This document shows, one piece after another, positions 52,289 to 61,182 of a stretch of 64,000 nucleotides of DNA (position 1 is the first letter of the stretch; every line of letters starts with the position of its first letter). This DNA is from Candidatus Obscuribacter sp. (lineage in GTDB: Bacteria; Cyanobacteriota; Vampirovibrionia; Obscuribacterales; Obscuribacteraceae): the NCBI GenBank assembly GCA_016718315.1, contig JADKDV010000001.1, positions 992,001 through 1,056,000 on the forward strand, in the 5' to 3' direction. A model generated the notes under the pieces. It was not told the DNA's origin. It worked only from the letters and a program-made list of their open reading frames with translations, and made no database searches. The position numbers were made by a program, and so were the translations under genes.

Positions 52289-53530
52289 TTAATTCTGTGC
52301 AACCTTGCCAATATACCGGGCTCTTGGGCGAATCACACCACCATAGAGACGCTGCTCCATAGCATGAGCGATCCAGCCTGCTGTCCGGCTCACTGCAAAT
52401 ATTGTCGAGCCAGACCCAGGCGGCAAAGCCAGCGCATAGCTTATTGCGGCAAGACCAACATCGAGATTAGGAGCTAATCCAAGCTCCTTTTGCACAACAT
52501 CAACGATAGCCTTGAGGCGCAATAAACTGGCATCGGTCTGATTAACGGCAAGGGCACTAGTTAGCATCAAGCGAGCCCTCGGGTCTCCCTCCTGATAAAG
52601 CTCAGTACCAAACCCGGCTACACTCTCGTGTTCGGCTAGATAGTGCTTAAGCCAATCTTCGACTGCATCAAAAGCCATGGACCCACTGACGATATCCTCA
52701 GTGCGGCGACTGGCAGAGCCATGCAAATTGCCACTAAATGTACCAAGCGCACTGAGCAGACAGCTAAATAGCGAAGCATCACAAGAAGCAGCAATGCGAC
52801 AGGCAAGAGCGGAGGCGTTTAACTCGTGATCAGCGCAAAGCACCAGCGCTTGATTAATTAAGCGGACATGCTCATTACCTGGATTATGACTCAGTGACCT
52901 GGCCAGTAACTCGCTAATAGAAGCACTCTCATACTTTACCGAGCGGTCTCTGCCATTTAAAAGTCCCACCGCCCATGCCATAGTGACAATGAGGCGCCTG
53001 GCTTTATCATAGACATCTTCCACGGCTGGATTGATACCCAGCGAATAAGTCATATCGCAATTTATGAGCAAAAGCTTGAGCAAATCCAGACACTCCAGCT
53101 TGCCACCGGCTGGCATTTGCGACAGAAGTGGATCAAGAGAAAATGGCTCTATCCCACTCCAGTCAACGACTGGTTTTTCGCAGTCCCAGAGTAGCTCTGC
53201 AGTAGCTTCAAAAGTCATCTCCTGGTGAGCCAAATCCAGCCCCAGCTTGCCCCGATAGCGATGCCCCTCGGGTGTAATCTCAGTGATTGCTGATTTAATT
53301 GATGGGCCAGTCCAGATAGCCTGGTCATTATCCCGGACAGTCTTGACCCCGCGAGCAGCCTGGCGCAGTTTAATCAAATCACTCAAGCGATAGCAGCGCT
53401 CACGTCCACTGTTGCCTGGCACACTCTCAATTTGCCCGCGACTGGCATAGGCATAGAGTGTAGCTGGCTTGACCCCGAGAAACTCGGCAGCCTGGGAGCC
53501 TACAAGGTACTTTTCTTCTGTTTGTGACAT
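52289..53530 (-). CDS. Citrate synthase family protein with N-terminal MerR-type HTH
   Basis: 413 residues. Residues 5-60 are an excisionase/MerR-like winged helix (GSQAAEFLGVKPATLYAYAS, RCYRLSDLIKLRQAARG). Residues about 85-413 are citrate synthase: His235 (ADHELNAS), His270 (GNLHGSA) and Asp357 (APNLDVG) correspond to the catalytic triad, and RPRARYIG closes the fold. The usual GFGH(R/P) motif reads GFGTELYQEGDPRA (306-318), losing the conserved His. It condenses an acyl-CoA with oxaloacetate, or has become a sensor-regulator. HTH-citrate synthases are known as a subfamily; whether they bind DNA is not. ATG 53530; 76 bases upstream of the desaturase operon. Confidence 0.88.
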   Translation of the reverse strand: MSQTEEKYLVGSQAAEFLGVKPATLYAYASRGQIESVPGNSGRERCYRLSDLIKLRQAARGVKTVRDNDQAIWTGPSIKSAITEITPEGHRYRGKLGLDLAHQEMTFEATAELLWDCEKPVVDWSGIEPFSLDPLLSQMPAGGKLECLDLLKLLLINCDMTYSLGINPAVEDVYDKARRLIVTMAWAVGLLNGRDRSVKYESASISELLARSLSHNPGNEHVRLINQALVLCADHELNASALACRIAASCDASLFSCLLSALGTFSGNLHGSASRRTEDIVSGSMAFDAVEDWLKHYLAEHESVAGFGTELYQEGDPRARLMLTSALAVNQTDASLLRLKAIVDVVQKELGLAPNLDVGLAAISYALALPPGSGSTIFAVSRTAGWIAHAMEQRLYGGVIRPRARYIGKVAQN

Positions 53531-53734
53531 AACCGCCGCGCTGTCAAGATATCAATATATAGGTGTACGTAAGTCAATGTACCCGCAAATCATAGTTCAA
53601 CCAATCACTGGCAAATAATCTCTTAAGTCTGGGTCTTGAAACAGATCGTCTATTTATTCCCCACGCCAATTGCACTGATTTGCCAGAGCTAGCTAAAAAG
53701 AAATAGTGCCTCTACACCACCAGTGGTGCGCCAG

Positions 53735-55105
53735 CTAGACCGTTGTCGCACACTCGCGGTTTAGCTTGAGGTCCACTGAGAGGGCACCACGCAGAGCCCA
53801 GGGATTAGCGCTGATAATTTCAACTTCAACCAGCTCACCTGTTAGTGCATCAGGTCCTTCAAAATTAACTACTTTATTAGAGCGAGTGCGTCCCATAAGG
53901 CGGTTCATGCCGCGATTAGAGCGTCCTTCCACGAGTATCTCGACTTTAGTATTGAGCAGCTTTTTGTTGATTTTTTCGGCCACATCACCAACGACTGAGT
54001 TTAAATAGCGCAGCCTTTCGCTCTTCACTTCTTGCGGCACTTGCTCACCCCAGTTGGCTGATGGTGTGTGCTGTCTTGGTGAATAGGCGGCAGTATTGCA
54101 AAGGTCAAAGCCTATCTCTTCCACCAATCTGACCGAGTTCATAAACTCTTCTTCGGTCTCTCCGGGGAAGCCCACAATGATGTCACTGGTGATGGCGGCG
54201 TCTGGTATACGCGACCTGATTTCATCGACTTTGCGACGATAAAAATCAACACTATAGCCTCTAGCCATACGCCTCAAGGTGCGGTCATCACCAGCCTGGA
54301 TTGGTATATGGAAGTACTCACAAGCCTGAGGTAAGTCGCGCACAGCATCGATAATACCGACATTGAGGTCACGAGGATGACCTGTCAAAAAGCGCAGACG
54401 CTTGATGCTATCCAGCTCTTTGACACTAATTGAACGCAGCAAATCACCAAGATGGATGGCAGGATCAAGATCATGACCATAGGCTGTCACGTTTTGACCA
54501 AGCAAAGTCACTTCTTTGTAGCCAGCCTGAGCCAGTCCGCGCACTTCCTCAAATATAGACTGAGGACTTCTGCTCTTTTCACGCCCCCTGACGTAAGGCA
54601 CGATGCAATAAGTACAGTTATAGTCACAGCCATAAATGACCGAGACCCAAGCGCTAATGTCATTTAATCTGATTACAGGGGTCTCAGGTATCTCTGGCGG
54701 CAACTCCGGAAAAATCTCCACCACAGGCTGACCGCTCTCTGCACGGGTGACCAGCTCCGGTAAACGGTGCAAATTATGGGTGCCAAAAACCAAGTCCACG
54801 TAAGGAGCCCGTTCACGTAGGGCTTCGCCAGCATCCTGAGCGACACAACCACCAACAGCGATAAGAGATCCCGGGTTTTTGTCTTTGACTTTGCGCCAGG
54901 CGCCCAGATAGCTATAGACTTTGTCCTCTGCGCCCTCACGGATAGCGCATGTGTTGAGGATCATCAAATTAGCGAGCTTGATCTCGTCTGTGGGCTCGTA
55001 GCCAATCTCATCCAGGAGACCGAGCATGTGCTCAGAGTCAGATTTATTCATCTGACAGCCAAAAGTCTCAACGTAAACGCGTTTTTTTGCCTGAGTCACA
55101 ATCAA
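53735..55105 (-). CDS. miaB: tRNA-2-methylthio-N6-dimethylallyladenosine synthase
   Basis: 456 residues. Radical-SAM methylthiotransferase that modifies i6A37 in tRNAs reading UNN codons. N-terminal UPF0004 domain (YVETFGCQMNKSDSEHMLGL; Cys residues for the auxiliary Fe-S cluster, also NTCAIREGAEDK and VGGCVAQ), radical-SAM CxxxCxxC in YGCDYNCTYCIVPYVRG, and a C-terminal TRAM domain (VEILVEGRSNRG). TTG 55105 is used; the GTG two codons later is a close alternative. Downstream is a weak CACCA/TGGTG hairpin near 53718. Confidence 0.96.
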   Translation of the reverse strand: MIVTQAKKRVYVETFGCQMNKSDSEHMLGLLDEIGYEPTDEIKLANLMILNTCAIREGAEDKVYSYLGAWRKVKDKNPGSLIAVGGCVAQDAGEALRERAPYVDLVFGTHNLHRLPELVTRAESGQPVVEIFPELPPEIPETPVIRLNDISAWVSVIYGCDYNCTYCIVPYVRGREKSRSPQSIFEEVRGLAQAGYKEVTLLGQNVTAYGHDLDPAIHLGDLLRSISVKELDSIKRLRFLTGHPRDLNVGIIDAVRDLPQACEYFHIPIQAGDDRTLRRMARGYSVDFYRRKVDEIRSRIPDAAITSDIIVGFPGETEEEFMNSVRLVEEIGFDLCNTAAYSPRQHTPSANWGEQVPQEVKSERLRYLNSVVGDVAEKINKKLLNTKVEILVEGRSNRGMNRLMGRTRSNKVVNFEGPDALTGELVEVEIISANPWALRGALSVDLKLNRECATTV

Positions 55106-55170
55106 TCACTCGCTATACATATATGCAAGAGATAATACCAAATGCCGGTTAATAGTTTGCAAGTAGTATT

Positions 55171-56316
55171 TTAAGGTTGCGAATCATGAATGAAAGCAGC
55201 CCTACCCGAAATTAGAGCTGTAAATAAAAAATCAGGATGATAAGACTCGACAGCAAGGTCTTCAAGCATGATGGCATCAGGCAGACAGCGGCGCTCAGTG
55301 CTCGCCACCGCCGGCGATGCCGCTTGATCGGCCAATAACTTTGGTGCAACAAACCAATAAAGCTGGTCTACCAGGTCCTCATCTAAAAGTCCACCAGCCA
55401 GGACACCCCCACCTTCACTGAGTACCCGGCGCATACCACGCTTGTTTAAGTCTTGCATCACGGCAGTCAGACTGAGCTTGGCTATTGTGCCCTCGATACA
55501 AGATACCGGCACTATCTCTATTGAGTCTGAGTCAAAATGCTTAGCGTCGCCCAATGACTCATTGAGACAGTACAGTATCGTCTTGCCTCCTCTGGCAAGC
55601 TCACTATCAGGTCTGGTGGTCAAATATGGATCGATAACTGCCCTTAGCGGTTGACGCTCAGAGTCACTATTATCTGGCATACGCACAGTCAATTTGGGAT
55701 TATCAAGCCTGGCAGTGCGTGCGCCGACAATAATACAATCGACCTCACTGCGCAGCTTTTGCACATACTCTAGCGCCTTTTGCGACGTCACATAACGGCT
55801 CAGTCCATCACAGTCTGCGATGCGTCCATCAAGAGTAGCAGCAAGTTTTAGCTCCAGCCAGGGCAAGCCTTTTTGCACAGACTTAAAAAAGCCGCGGTTG
55901 ATATAGCGGCATTCACGCTCCATCACACCGACTGTGACAGAGATACCAGCAGCACGCAATTTGGCCAGCCCGCCACCCTGCACTTTATCAAAGGGATCCC
56001 CGGTGCCTACGATGACAGACTTTATGCCACTAGCGATGAGCGCGTCAGCACAGGGCGGCGTGCGACCCTGGTGGCAACATGGCTCAAGATTGACATATAT
56101 AGTACCGCCCCTGGCTTTTGTCCCAGCTACCGCCAGTGCCGCTGGCTCAGCATGAGGCATGCCGGCCCGCTCATGATAGCCCTGGCCTACTATATTGCCA
56201 TCGCAATCCAGTACCACAGCGCCGACAAGAGGATTGGGGCTGGTCTGACCACTAGCCTTGTTAGCCAGGTCCAGGCACATTTGCATGTACTGGTCATGGC
56301 TTGACTGACTAGCCAA
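55171..56316 (-). CDS. ribD: Riboflavin biosynthesis bifunctional deaminase/reductase
   Basis: 381 residues. N-terminal deaminase (about 1-150) with the zinc motif HAEPAALA and PCCHQGRTPPC; C-terminal reductase (about 155-381; LELKLAATLDGRIAD, RVLSEGGGVLAGGLL). Carries out the second and third steps of riboflavin synthesis from GTP. Start TTG 56316 (GAGG 6 bases upstream) overlaps the phosphofructokinase stop by 8 bases, so translation is probably coupled. No other rib genes are in the window. Confidence 0.96.
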   Translation of the reverse strand: MASQSSHDQYMQMCLDLANKASGQTSPNPLVGAVVLDCDGNIVGQGYHERAGMPHAEPAALAVAGTKARGGTIYVNLEPCCHQGRTPPCADALIASGIKSVIVGTGDPFDKVQGGGLAKLRAAGISVTVGVMERECRYINRGFFKSVQKGLPWLELKLAATLDGRIADCDGLSRYVTSQKALEYVQKLRSEVDCIIVGARTARLDNPKLTVRMPDNSDSERQPLRAVIDPYLTTRPDSELARGGKTILYCLNESLGDAKHFDSDSIEIVPVSCIEGTIAKLSLTAVMQDLNKRGMRRVLSEGGGVLAGGLLDEDLVDQLYWFVAPKLLADQAASPAVASTERRCLPDAIMLEDLAVESYHPDFLFTALISGRAAFIHDSQP

Positions 56317-57337
56317 AGAAAACCTCAGCCACTTTGTAGATATCCATATCGAGACGTTTGAGGCTATTTACAGCGTCCTGTATCGGCACATCTGTGAGAG
56401 TATTGCCGTGTAATGCCACCATCTGTCCAAACTTCTTTTGATGGACAAGATCCGCGGCCATAACACCATATCTAGTGGCAAGGACACGATCAAAAGCAGT
56501 AGGCGAGCCGCCGCGCTGGATATGACCTAGAGTGGTGGCACGTGTTTCAAAGCCGGTTTCGCTCTCGATATGTTTAGCGAGGATGCCACCAATACCACCG
56601 AGCTTAACGCGTCCATTGGCGTCTTCTTCTTTAACTGGATTTTTAGTCTCATCATCAAAGCGCGCACCTTCGGCCACGACGACAATCGAAAAATCCCGCC
56701 CTCTGGCATGTCTTTGCTTGATAGCCGAAATTACTTCGGTAAGATTGATGGGCTTCTCTGGTACCAAAATAAAATCGGCACCACCAGCTATACCACCATA
56801 GCAAGCGATCCAACCGGCATTGCGACCCATCACTTCGCAGACCAGCACGCGGTTATGAGACTCGGCGGTGGTGTGCAAACGATCTAGAGCTTCGGCCACA
56901 ATATTGACAGCAGTATCAAAGCCAAATGTGACATCAGTGGCATTTAAATCATTGTCGATTGTCTTTGGCACACAAACCAGATTGAGCTTATGCTCCTGAT
57001 ATAACCTATTAGCGACGCCACAAGTATCTTCACCACCGACCACAATCAAGGCATCAAGCCGGTTGCGCTCCATGTTGTCCTTGATACGCTGGGGACCGTC
57101 TTCGGAAGCAAAAGGATTAGTGCGAGATGTACGCAAAATTGTGCCGCCACGGTGAATCAATCCACCCGTAGAATTCATGGTCAAAGGCATGACCATGTTA
57201 TTCATGACACCGCGAAACCCTTCTAAAAAGCCCACGACTTCGGAGCCGTACTCTTTGACCGAACGTCTCACCACAGCGCGAAGCACTGCATTGAGTCCGG
57301 GGCAATCGCCGCCGCCAGTCAGGATACCGATGCGCAT
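56309..57337 (-). CDS. pfp: 6-phosphofructokinase, residues of the PPi-dependent type
   Basis: 342 residues. Group A phosphofructokinase: MRIGILTGGGDCPGLNAVLR at the N-terminus, catalytic Asp128 in KTIDNDL, and VMGRNAGWIA. Position 104 is Asp (GGEDT, 101-105) and position 125 is Lys (PKTIDND); these two replace the glycines that bind ATP in E. coli PfkA and are the residues that mark PPi-dependent enzymes. So it is probably reversible and uses pyrophosphate. Start: ATG 57337 has GAGGA 8 bases upstream; a longer in-frame extension to 57442 has no family match. Confidence 0.93.
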   Translation of the reverse strand: MRIGILTGGGDCPGLNAVLRAVVRRSVKEYGSEVVGFLEGFRGVMNNMVMPLTMNSTGGLIHRGGTILRTSRTNPFASEDGPQRIKDNMERNRLDALIVVGGEDTCGVANRLYQEHKLNLVCVPKTIDNDLNATDVTFGFDTAVNIVAEALDRLHTTAESHNRVLVCEVMGRNAGWIACYGGIAGGADFILVPEKPINLTEVISAIKQRHARGRDFSIVVVAEGARFDDETKNPVKEEDANGRVKLGGIGGILAKHIESETGFETRATTLGHIQRGGSPTAFDRVLATRYGVMAADLVHQKKFGQMVALHGNTLTDVPIQDAVNSLKRLDMDIYKVAEVFFG

Positions 57338-57640
57338 CAATAATTCCTCATCACAAACTTGTGCCCTTTGCCAAAGACAAGCGGAATAAATTCCGGGAAG
57401 CCAAGAGCAAGTATGGCTTACTGGCGTTAGTATAATTGCCACCCGTCATTGAGCCAGGCTGTAAGGCTTATTTAGACGGATTATTAAGCAGCTTACCAAC
57501 CCTAAATCGAGCAGATCCGATGAAATCATAAAGGTCTCGGCTCTTGGCGCGCTTTTGCTTTAAATTATATGGCTGTAAGAGCAATGACTGGTCCAAGAGG
57601 CCCAGCCTTGTATCACCAAGTGATTAGTGAGGGTCCCAAA
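57338..57640. other. Divergent control region between pfp and sucC (303 bases)
   Basis: No gene. Holds a TATAAT/TATACT overlap at about 57429-57436 that could serve pfp on the minus strand, and a plus-strand promoter-like pair for sucC (listed separately). The ORF that begins at ATG 57569 overlaps that -10 element and is only a 5' extension of sucC in the same frame. Confidence 0.5.
57544..57571 (+). promoter_or_regulatory. Candidate promoter for sucCD
   Basis: TTGGCG (57544-57549), 16-base spacer, TATATG (57566-57571). Transcription would begin near 57578, downstream of ATG 57569, supporting TTG 57641 as the sucC start. Confidence 0.4.
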
Positions 57641-58783
57641 TTGAATCTCTTTGAATACGAAGCCAAGCGAATCTTTGAGGCTGGCGGCATCCCGGTGCCC
57701 CCAAGCGCACGCGTAACAAAACCAGAAGAACTTGCCAAGGTGCATTTTGGCTATCCCCTCGTCCTCAAATGTCAGGTGCTGACAGGCGGCAGAGGCAAAG
57801 CTGGTGGTATCCAGTTTGCTCACGACCTGACCGAAGGCAAAAAATGGGTCAAAGACCTGATGGCCCTCGAAATCAAAGGCTCCAAGACTGAGAGCTTGCT
57901 CGTCGAGCCCAAGATGCCCATCGCCCGCGAAATGTATCTTGCTGTCACTCTCGATAGAGAGCGCGGTTGCCCAATTTTTATCGCTGCTGCTGAAGGTGGC
58001 ATCGAAATCGAAACCAACCCCCACGTACTAACAGAGCCAATCCCCACTCCTTATCATCCTTATGTTGGTCGCGCCCTAGCTGCCAAACTGGGTCTGACCG
58101 GTGTGGTTATGACACGCTTTGCCGATATCGCTAACAAGCTCTACAAACTATTTGAATCAAAAGATCTTGACCTCGCCGAAATCAACCCACTGGTTATCAC
58201 CACTGGTGATGATGTTGTGGCTCTTGATGGCAAAATCATCGTCAACGATGACTCAATTGCCCGTCAGCCTCAATTTAAAGGCTGGATGGAGCCCCACCTC
58301 TGCGACTTGAGCAGCCGTGAGCGTCGCGCCAAAATGGCAGATCTCAACCTGGTTGAGCTAGACGGTAATATCGGTATCCTCTGCAATGGAGCCGGTTTGA
58401 CAATGGCCACGATGGACATGGTTAAGGCTTTTGGCGGACAGCCCGGTAACTTCCTTGATGCTGGTGGCGGATCTGACCAGAAGAAAACACTGGCAGCTCT
58501 CGAACTCGTCAACGAAAATCCCAATGTAGAAGTAATCCTGCTCAACATCCTCGGTGGTATCACCGCCTGTGATGAAGTAGCCGGTGCTCTTGTTGAATTT
58601 ATGAAAAAACATCCTGAGCGCCAGATGGTGGTCAGACTGCGCGGTAACAACCAGGACAAAGCCGAAACAATGCTGGCAGCCAGCGGACTCAAGCTTTATC
58701 CAGCCCTGGAAGAAGCGGTCAAAGAACCCGTTGCCAGAAGCAAAGCAGCCGGCAAAAAACCAGCATTAGCCGCCAAAGCCTAG
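57641..58783 (+). CDS. sucC: Succinyl-CoA synthetase beta subunit
   Basis: 380 residues. With SucD forms succinyl-CoA synthetase of the TCA cycle (substrate-level phosphorylation). ATP-grasp fold from residue 1: LNLFEYEAKRIFEAGGIPVP, KCQVLTGGRGKAGGIQFA, then DLDLAEINPLVIT (Mg-nucleotide site) and the C-terminal CoA-ligase part (GAGLTMATMDMVKAFGGQPG, NFLDAGGGSD, LLNILGGITACDEVA). Start: TTG 57641, 7 bases after GTGAGGG, matching the family N-terminus. ATG 57569 would add 24 foreign residues and overlaps the candidate promoter. SucD follows by 12 bases. Confidence 0.96.
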   Translation: MNLFEYEAKRIFEAGGIPVPPSARVTKPEELAKVHFGYPLVLKCQVLTGGRGKAGGIQFAHDLTEGKKWVKDLMALEIKGSKTESLLVEPKMPIAREMYLAVTLDRERGCPIFIAAAEGGIEIETNPHVLTEPIPTPYHPYVGRALAAKLGLTGVVMTRFADIANKLYKLFESKDLDLAEINPLVITTGDDVVALDGKIIVNDDSIARQPQFKGWMEPHLCDLSSRERRAKMADLNLVELDGNIGILCNGAGLTMATMDMVKAFGGQPGNFLDAGGGSDQKKTLAALELVNENPNVEVILLNILGGITACDEVAGALVEFMKKHPERQMVVRLRGNNQDKAETMLAASGLKLYPALEEAVKEPVARSKAAGKKPALAAKA

Positions 58784-58795
58784 TAGGAGAATAAA

Positions 58796-59677
58796 ATGAT
58801 ACTTGTAGATAAAAGCACAAAAGTTGTTGTCCAGGGCGCAACCGGCAAAATGGGCGGCGCTCACACAAAACGTATGATCGACTATGGCACCAACATCGTT
58901 GGCGGTGTCACCCCCGGCAAAGGCGGCGAAACAGTGCATGGCGTGCCAGTGTTTGACACAGTGATGCAAGCTGTACAAAAGACCGGCGCTACCTGCTCAG
59001 TCATCTTTGTACCTCCTTATCTGGCTCTCGATGCTGGTTACGAAGCACTCGATGCTGGCATCCAGCTACTCGTGCTAATTACCGAAGGCATCCCACCACT
59101 GGATACAGCCAAACTGGCAGCAGCTGTCAAAGCTAAAGGCGCCAAATTGATTGGACCTAACTGCCCTGGCATCATCACTCCTGGTCAATCGCTCATTGGT
59201 ATTTTGCCAGGATCGATATTTAAATCAGGACCAGTCGGTATGGTCAGCAAATCTGGCACATTGACCTACGAAATCGCTCTGGCTCTGACCGAGAGTGGTT
59301 TTGGTCAATCCACTTGTGTGGGCACTGGCGGCGACCCCGTCAAAGGCCTGGACTACAAAGAAGTCCTCTCCATGTTTGAAGCTGACCCAGCTACTGAAGT
59401 AATCGTCATGATTGGCGAAATCGGCGGCAACGCTGAAGAAGAAGCAGCAGCCTACATCAAACAGAACATCAAAAAACCAGTAATTGGTTATATCGCTGGT
59501 CAAACAGCACCTCCCGGCAAACGCATGGGACACGCTGGCGCCATTATTTCAGGTGGCAAGGGTACTGCCGAATCCAAGCTCGAAGCATTTAAGGCTAACG
59601 GCGTAAAAGTGGCAATGACCCCCAGTGAAGTAGCTAAACAAGTAGCTGCCTCACTCAAAACTCCGGCCAAAGCATAA
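58796..59677 (+). CDS. sucD: Succinyl-CoA synthetase alpha subunit
   Basis: 293 residues. CoA-binding Rossmann domain (VVVQGATGKMGGAHTKRMID; GGVTPGKGGETVHGVPVFD) and ligase domain with the phosphohistidine loop GHAGAIISGGKGTAESK and GPNCPGIITPGQSLIGILPG. ATG 58796 with AGGAG 6 bases upstream. Second gene of sucCD, followed by a strong terminator. Confidence 0.97.
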   Translation: MILVDKSTKVVVQGATGKMGGAHTKRMIDYGTNIVGGVTPGKGGETVHGVPVFDTVMQAVQKTGATCSVIFVPPYLALDAGYEALDAGIQLLVLITEGIPPLDTAKLAAAVKAKGAKLIGPNCPGIITPGQSLIGILPGSIFKSGPVGMVSKSGTLTYEIALALTESGFGQSTCVGTGGDPVKGLDYKEVLSMFEADPATEVIVMIGEIGGNAEEEAAAYIKQNIKKPVIGYIAGQTAPPGKRMGHAGAIISGGKGTAESKLEAFKANGVKVAMTPSEVAKQVAASLKTPAKA

Positions 59678-59703
59678 GCAATAAGCCTGGACCAAAAATC
59701 CAC

Positions 59704-59737
59704 AAAGACCTCTGCCAATGCAGGGGTCTTTGTTTTT
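59704..59737 (+). terminator. Intrinsic terminator of sucCD
   Basis: 12-bp stem: AAAGACCTCTGC (59704-59715) with GCAGGGGTCTTT (59720-59731), one T-G pair, 4-base loop CAAT, followed by GTTTTT. Located 26 bases after the sucD stop. Confidence 0.9.
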
Positions 59738-59766
59738 GGCGAGTGCAATATAAAGCATCGTATAAT
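59736..59766 (+). promoter_or_regulatory. Promoter-like element very close to a start codon
   Basis: TATAAT (59761-59766) lies 6 bases before ATG 59773; a weak TTGGCG (59736-59741) sits 19 bases upstream of it. If used, transcription would begin at or beside the start codon, giving a leaderless mRNA. No SD precedes ATG 59773. Confidence 0.3.
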
Positions 59767-59772
59767 GTAGCC

Positions 59773-60309
59773 ATGACTATCAAAAGCACAATCAGCCTTA
59801 CTACACTAGCACTACTGGTGGTGATTAGCACAATGCAACCAGTAAGTGCCAGCCATCAGACACTCAATGTCAAAGCGACCTTAAAGCAAAAGACCTACAG
59901 GGTCGGAGACGAGATCAAACCGGCGGTGGCTCTCGTTAATAGCTCTGACAAAGATCAGGAGCTGAGTTATTTAAAACCTTTTGTGGTCACACCAGAAATT
60001 TGGGACGTCAGTACAAACTCACGATTAGCCAACGCTCCCAGTGTGATTTTTTCACAAATGAGAGCCACTCAAAAAAGCGTCCTCAAGCCCGGACAAAAAT
60101 TGGACATGCCCTCGTTTTACGTTGTCATAGAGAGACTCTCTCCCGAAGCCGAAAAATCACCTCCAGCAAGCGGCTACCGCTCTTACTGGTACAAATCAAA
60201 ACCTGGCAAATATTTTTTGCGCTACCGCATCCAACGCCAGGACCTGATACCGGACGGCCAGGGCGAAGTCGTCTCTAACGACCTGCCCTTTGAACTTCTG
60301 GCTAAATAG
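59773..60309 (+). CDS. Secreted protein of unknown function
   Basis: 178 residues with a signal peptide (TISLTTLALLVVISTMQPVSA). The mature part looks like a single beta-sandwich (VKATLKQKTYRVGDEIKPAV, LVNSSDKDQELSYLKPF, KPGKYFLRYRIQRQDLIPDG), similar in style to Ig-like or BsuPI-type domains; I cannot name the family. ATG 59773 is chosen because it begins the signal peptide; GTG 59743 would add ten poor residues. Its end overlaps the end of the convergent diiron-type gene by 8 bases. Confidence 0.75.
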   Translation: MTIKSTISLTTLALLVVISTMQPVSASHQTLNVKATLKQKTYRVGDEIKPAVALVNSSDKDQELSYLKPFVVTPEIWDVSTNSRLANAPSVIFSQMRATQKSVLKPGQKLDMPSFYVVIERLSPEAEKSPPASGYRSYWYKSKPGKYFLRYRIQRQDLIPDGQGEVVSNDLPFELLAK

Positions 60310-61084
60310 ACAATCGTTGCTCATTTAAGCCGTCCCAAAATATCGCCACAGCATCAAGCATCGCTTTGCCTCCAGCCAAAAAAGCCTCCTCGTCAAAGTC
60401 AGGCTTGGCAAAGGCCGCCTCTAGCTCACCATCGGTATGGGCAGCGTGCTGGTCTTCAATCAAATCGTGAAAGACCCAGAATCCCAGGGGCAACTCTGGC
60501 AATTCGCGTGCTTTGATAGTTTTAAGTCCCGCTATGAGTTCTTTCCAAAAGCCGGCTGCAGCCCAGTGCTCAATAGCGTGCGAGGCACCAGCAGAGGTGG
60601 ACTCGCAGTCCGAGCCGTACCAGGTCATAAGGGCATCACAAAACGCTAAAGTCGAGGCTGTACCATGCTTACGCTTACCAATTTGGGCAAAAGTCAGACC
60701 AAGATGATTGGCAAAATCCAAAAGCCACTCAAAGTGGGCGGCATTAAAACGGAAGCGTCCATTATCTATCGAGCCCTTGTCTGTAAATGCCACGCCAAGC
60801 TCGTTCATCAAAATCTCTTTGCCAGCTCTGTAGCTCTCAATATCCGGAGCGTTGATACATTTGCGCAGCTGGGCCTCAATAAACAAATGACTGAAGACCG
60901 AAAATTGCACAGTAAAAGCTCTCAGCTGCTCACTAGTAGCATTGCCATCGGCAAACCAGGCGGTAAAAGCATTGTGGGTCACTATCGGATGAGTGCCAAT
61001 GAGAGCATCTACACGATCCTTAAATCGTGCCAGTCGTGCCGCATCAGTGTCAGTGGTTATTGTGCGTAGCATTGTAGATTGCAT
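60302..61084 (-). CDS. Heme-oxygenase-fold diiron protein (PqqC/CADD/HDO-like)
   Basis: 260 residues. Helical protein of the TenA/PqqC/heme-oxygenase-like superfamily. Hand alignment to Chlamydia CADD places its six metal ligands at Glu95, His117, Glu172, His206, Glu210 and His213 (FHDLIEDQHAAH keeps the H-x3-D/E-x2-H spacing), so a diiron or Fe/Mn oxygenase or oxidase is likely. The segment HNAFTAWFADGNATSEQLRA aligns with CADD, but its sacrificial tyrosine is Phe40 here, so making p-aminobenzoate from its own Tyr is doubtful. Start: ATG 61084 has AGGGA 7 bases upstream; an earlier in-frame start at 61120 overlaps the terminator. Preceded by an attenuator-like leader. Confidence 0.78.
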   Translation of the reverse strand: MQSTMLRTITTDTDAARLARFKDRVDALIGTHPIVTHNAFTAWFADGNATSEQLRAFTVQFSVFSHLFIEAQLRKCINAPDIESYRAGKEILMNELGVAFTDKGSIDNGRFRFNAAHFEWLLDFANHLGLTFAQIGKRKHGTASTLAFCDALMTWYGSDCESTSAGASHAIEHWAAAGFWKELIAGLKTIKARELPELPLGFWVFHDLIEDQHAAHTDGELEAAFAKPDFDEEAFLAGGKAMLDAVAIFWDGLNEQRLSI

Positions 61085-61118
61085 TGTCTTATCCCTTTTT
61101 AAATCAAAATTGCCAAAC

Positions 61119-61149
61119 AAAAAAGCCGCCTCGCTGGACGAGACGGCTT
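61119..61149 (-). terminator. Intrinsic terminator inside the leader of the diiron-type gene
   Basis: On the minus strand: arm at 61139-61149, 5-base loop (61134-61138), arm at 61123-61133, followed by six U (61119-61124). The 11-bp stem has one G-U pair. It lies 35 bases upstream of ATG 61084, so transcripts reaching the gene must read through it or start after it. Confidence 0.8.
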
Positions 61150-61182
61150 GTATAAAAGTTAAATCCTTAGTTGAATCCTTTT

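Noticed and set aside
60302..61084. Calling the diiron-type protein a CADD-type p-aminobenzoate synthase
   Set aside because: Metal ligands fit, but the tyrosine that CADD consumes aligns with Phe40, so only the superfamily is assigned.
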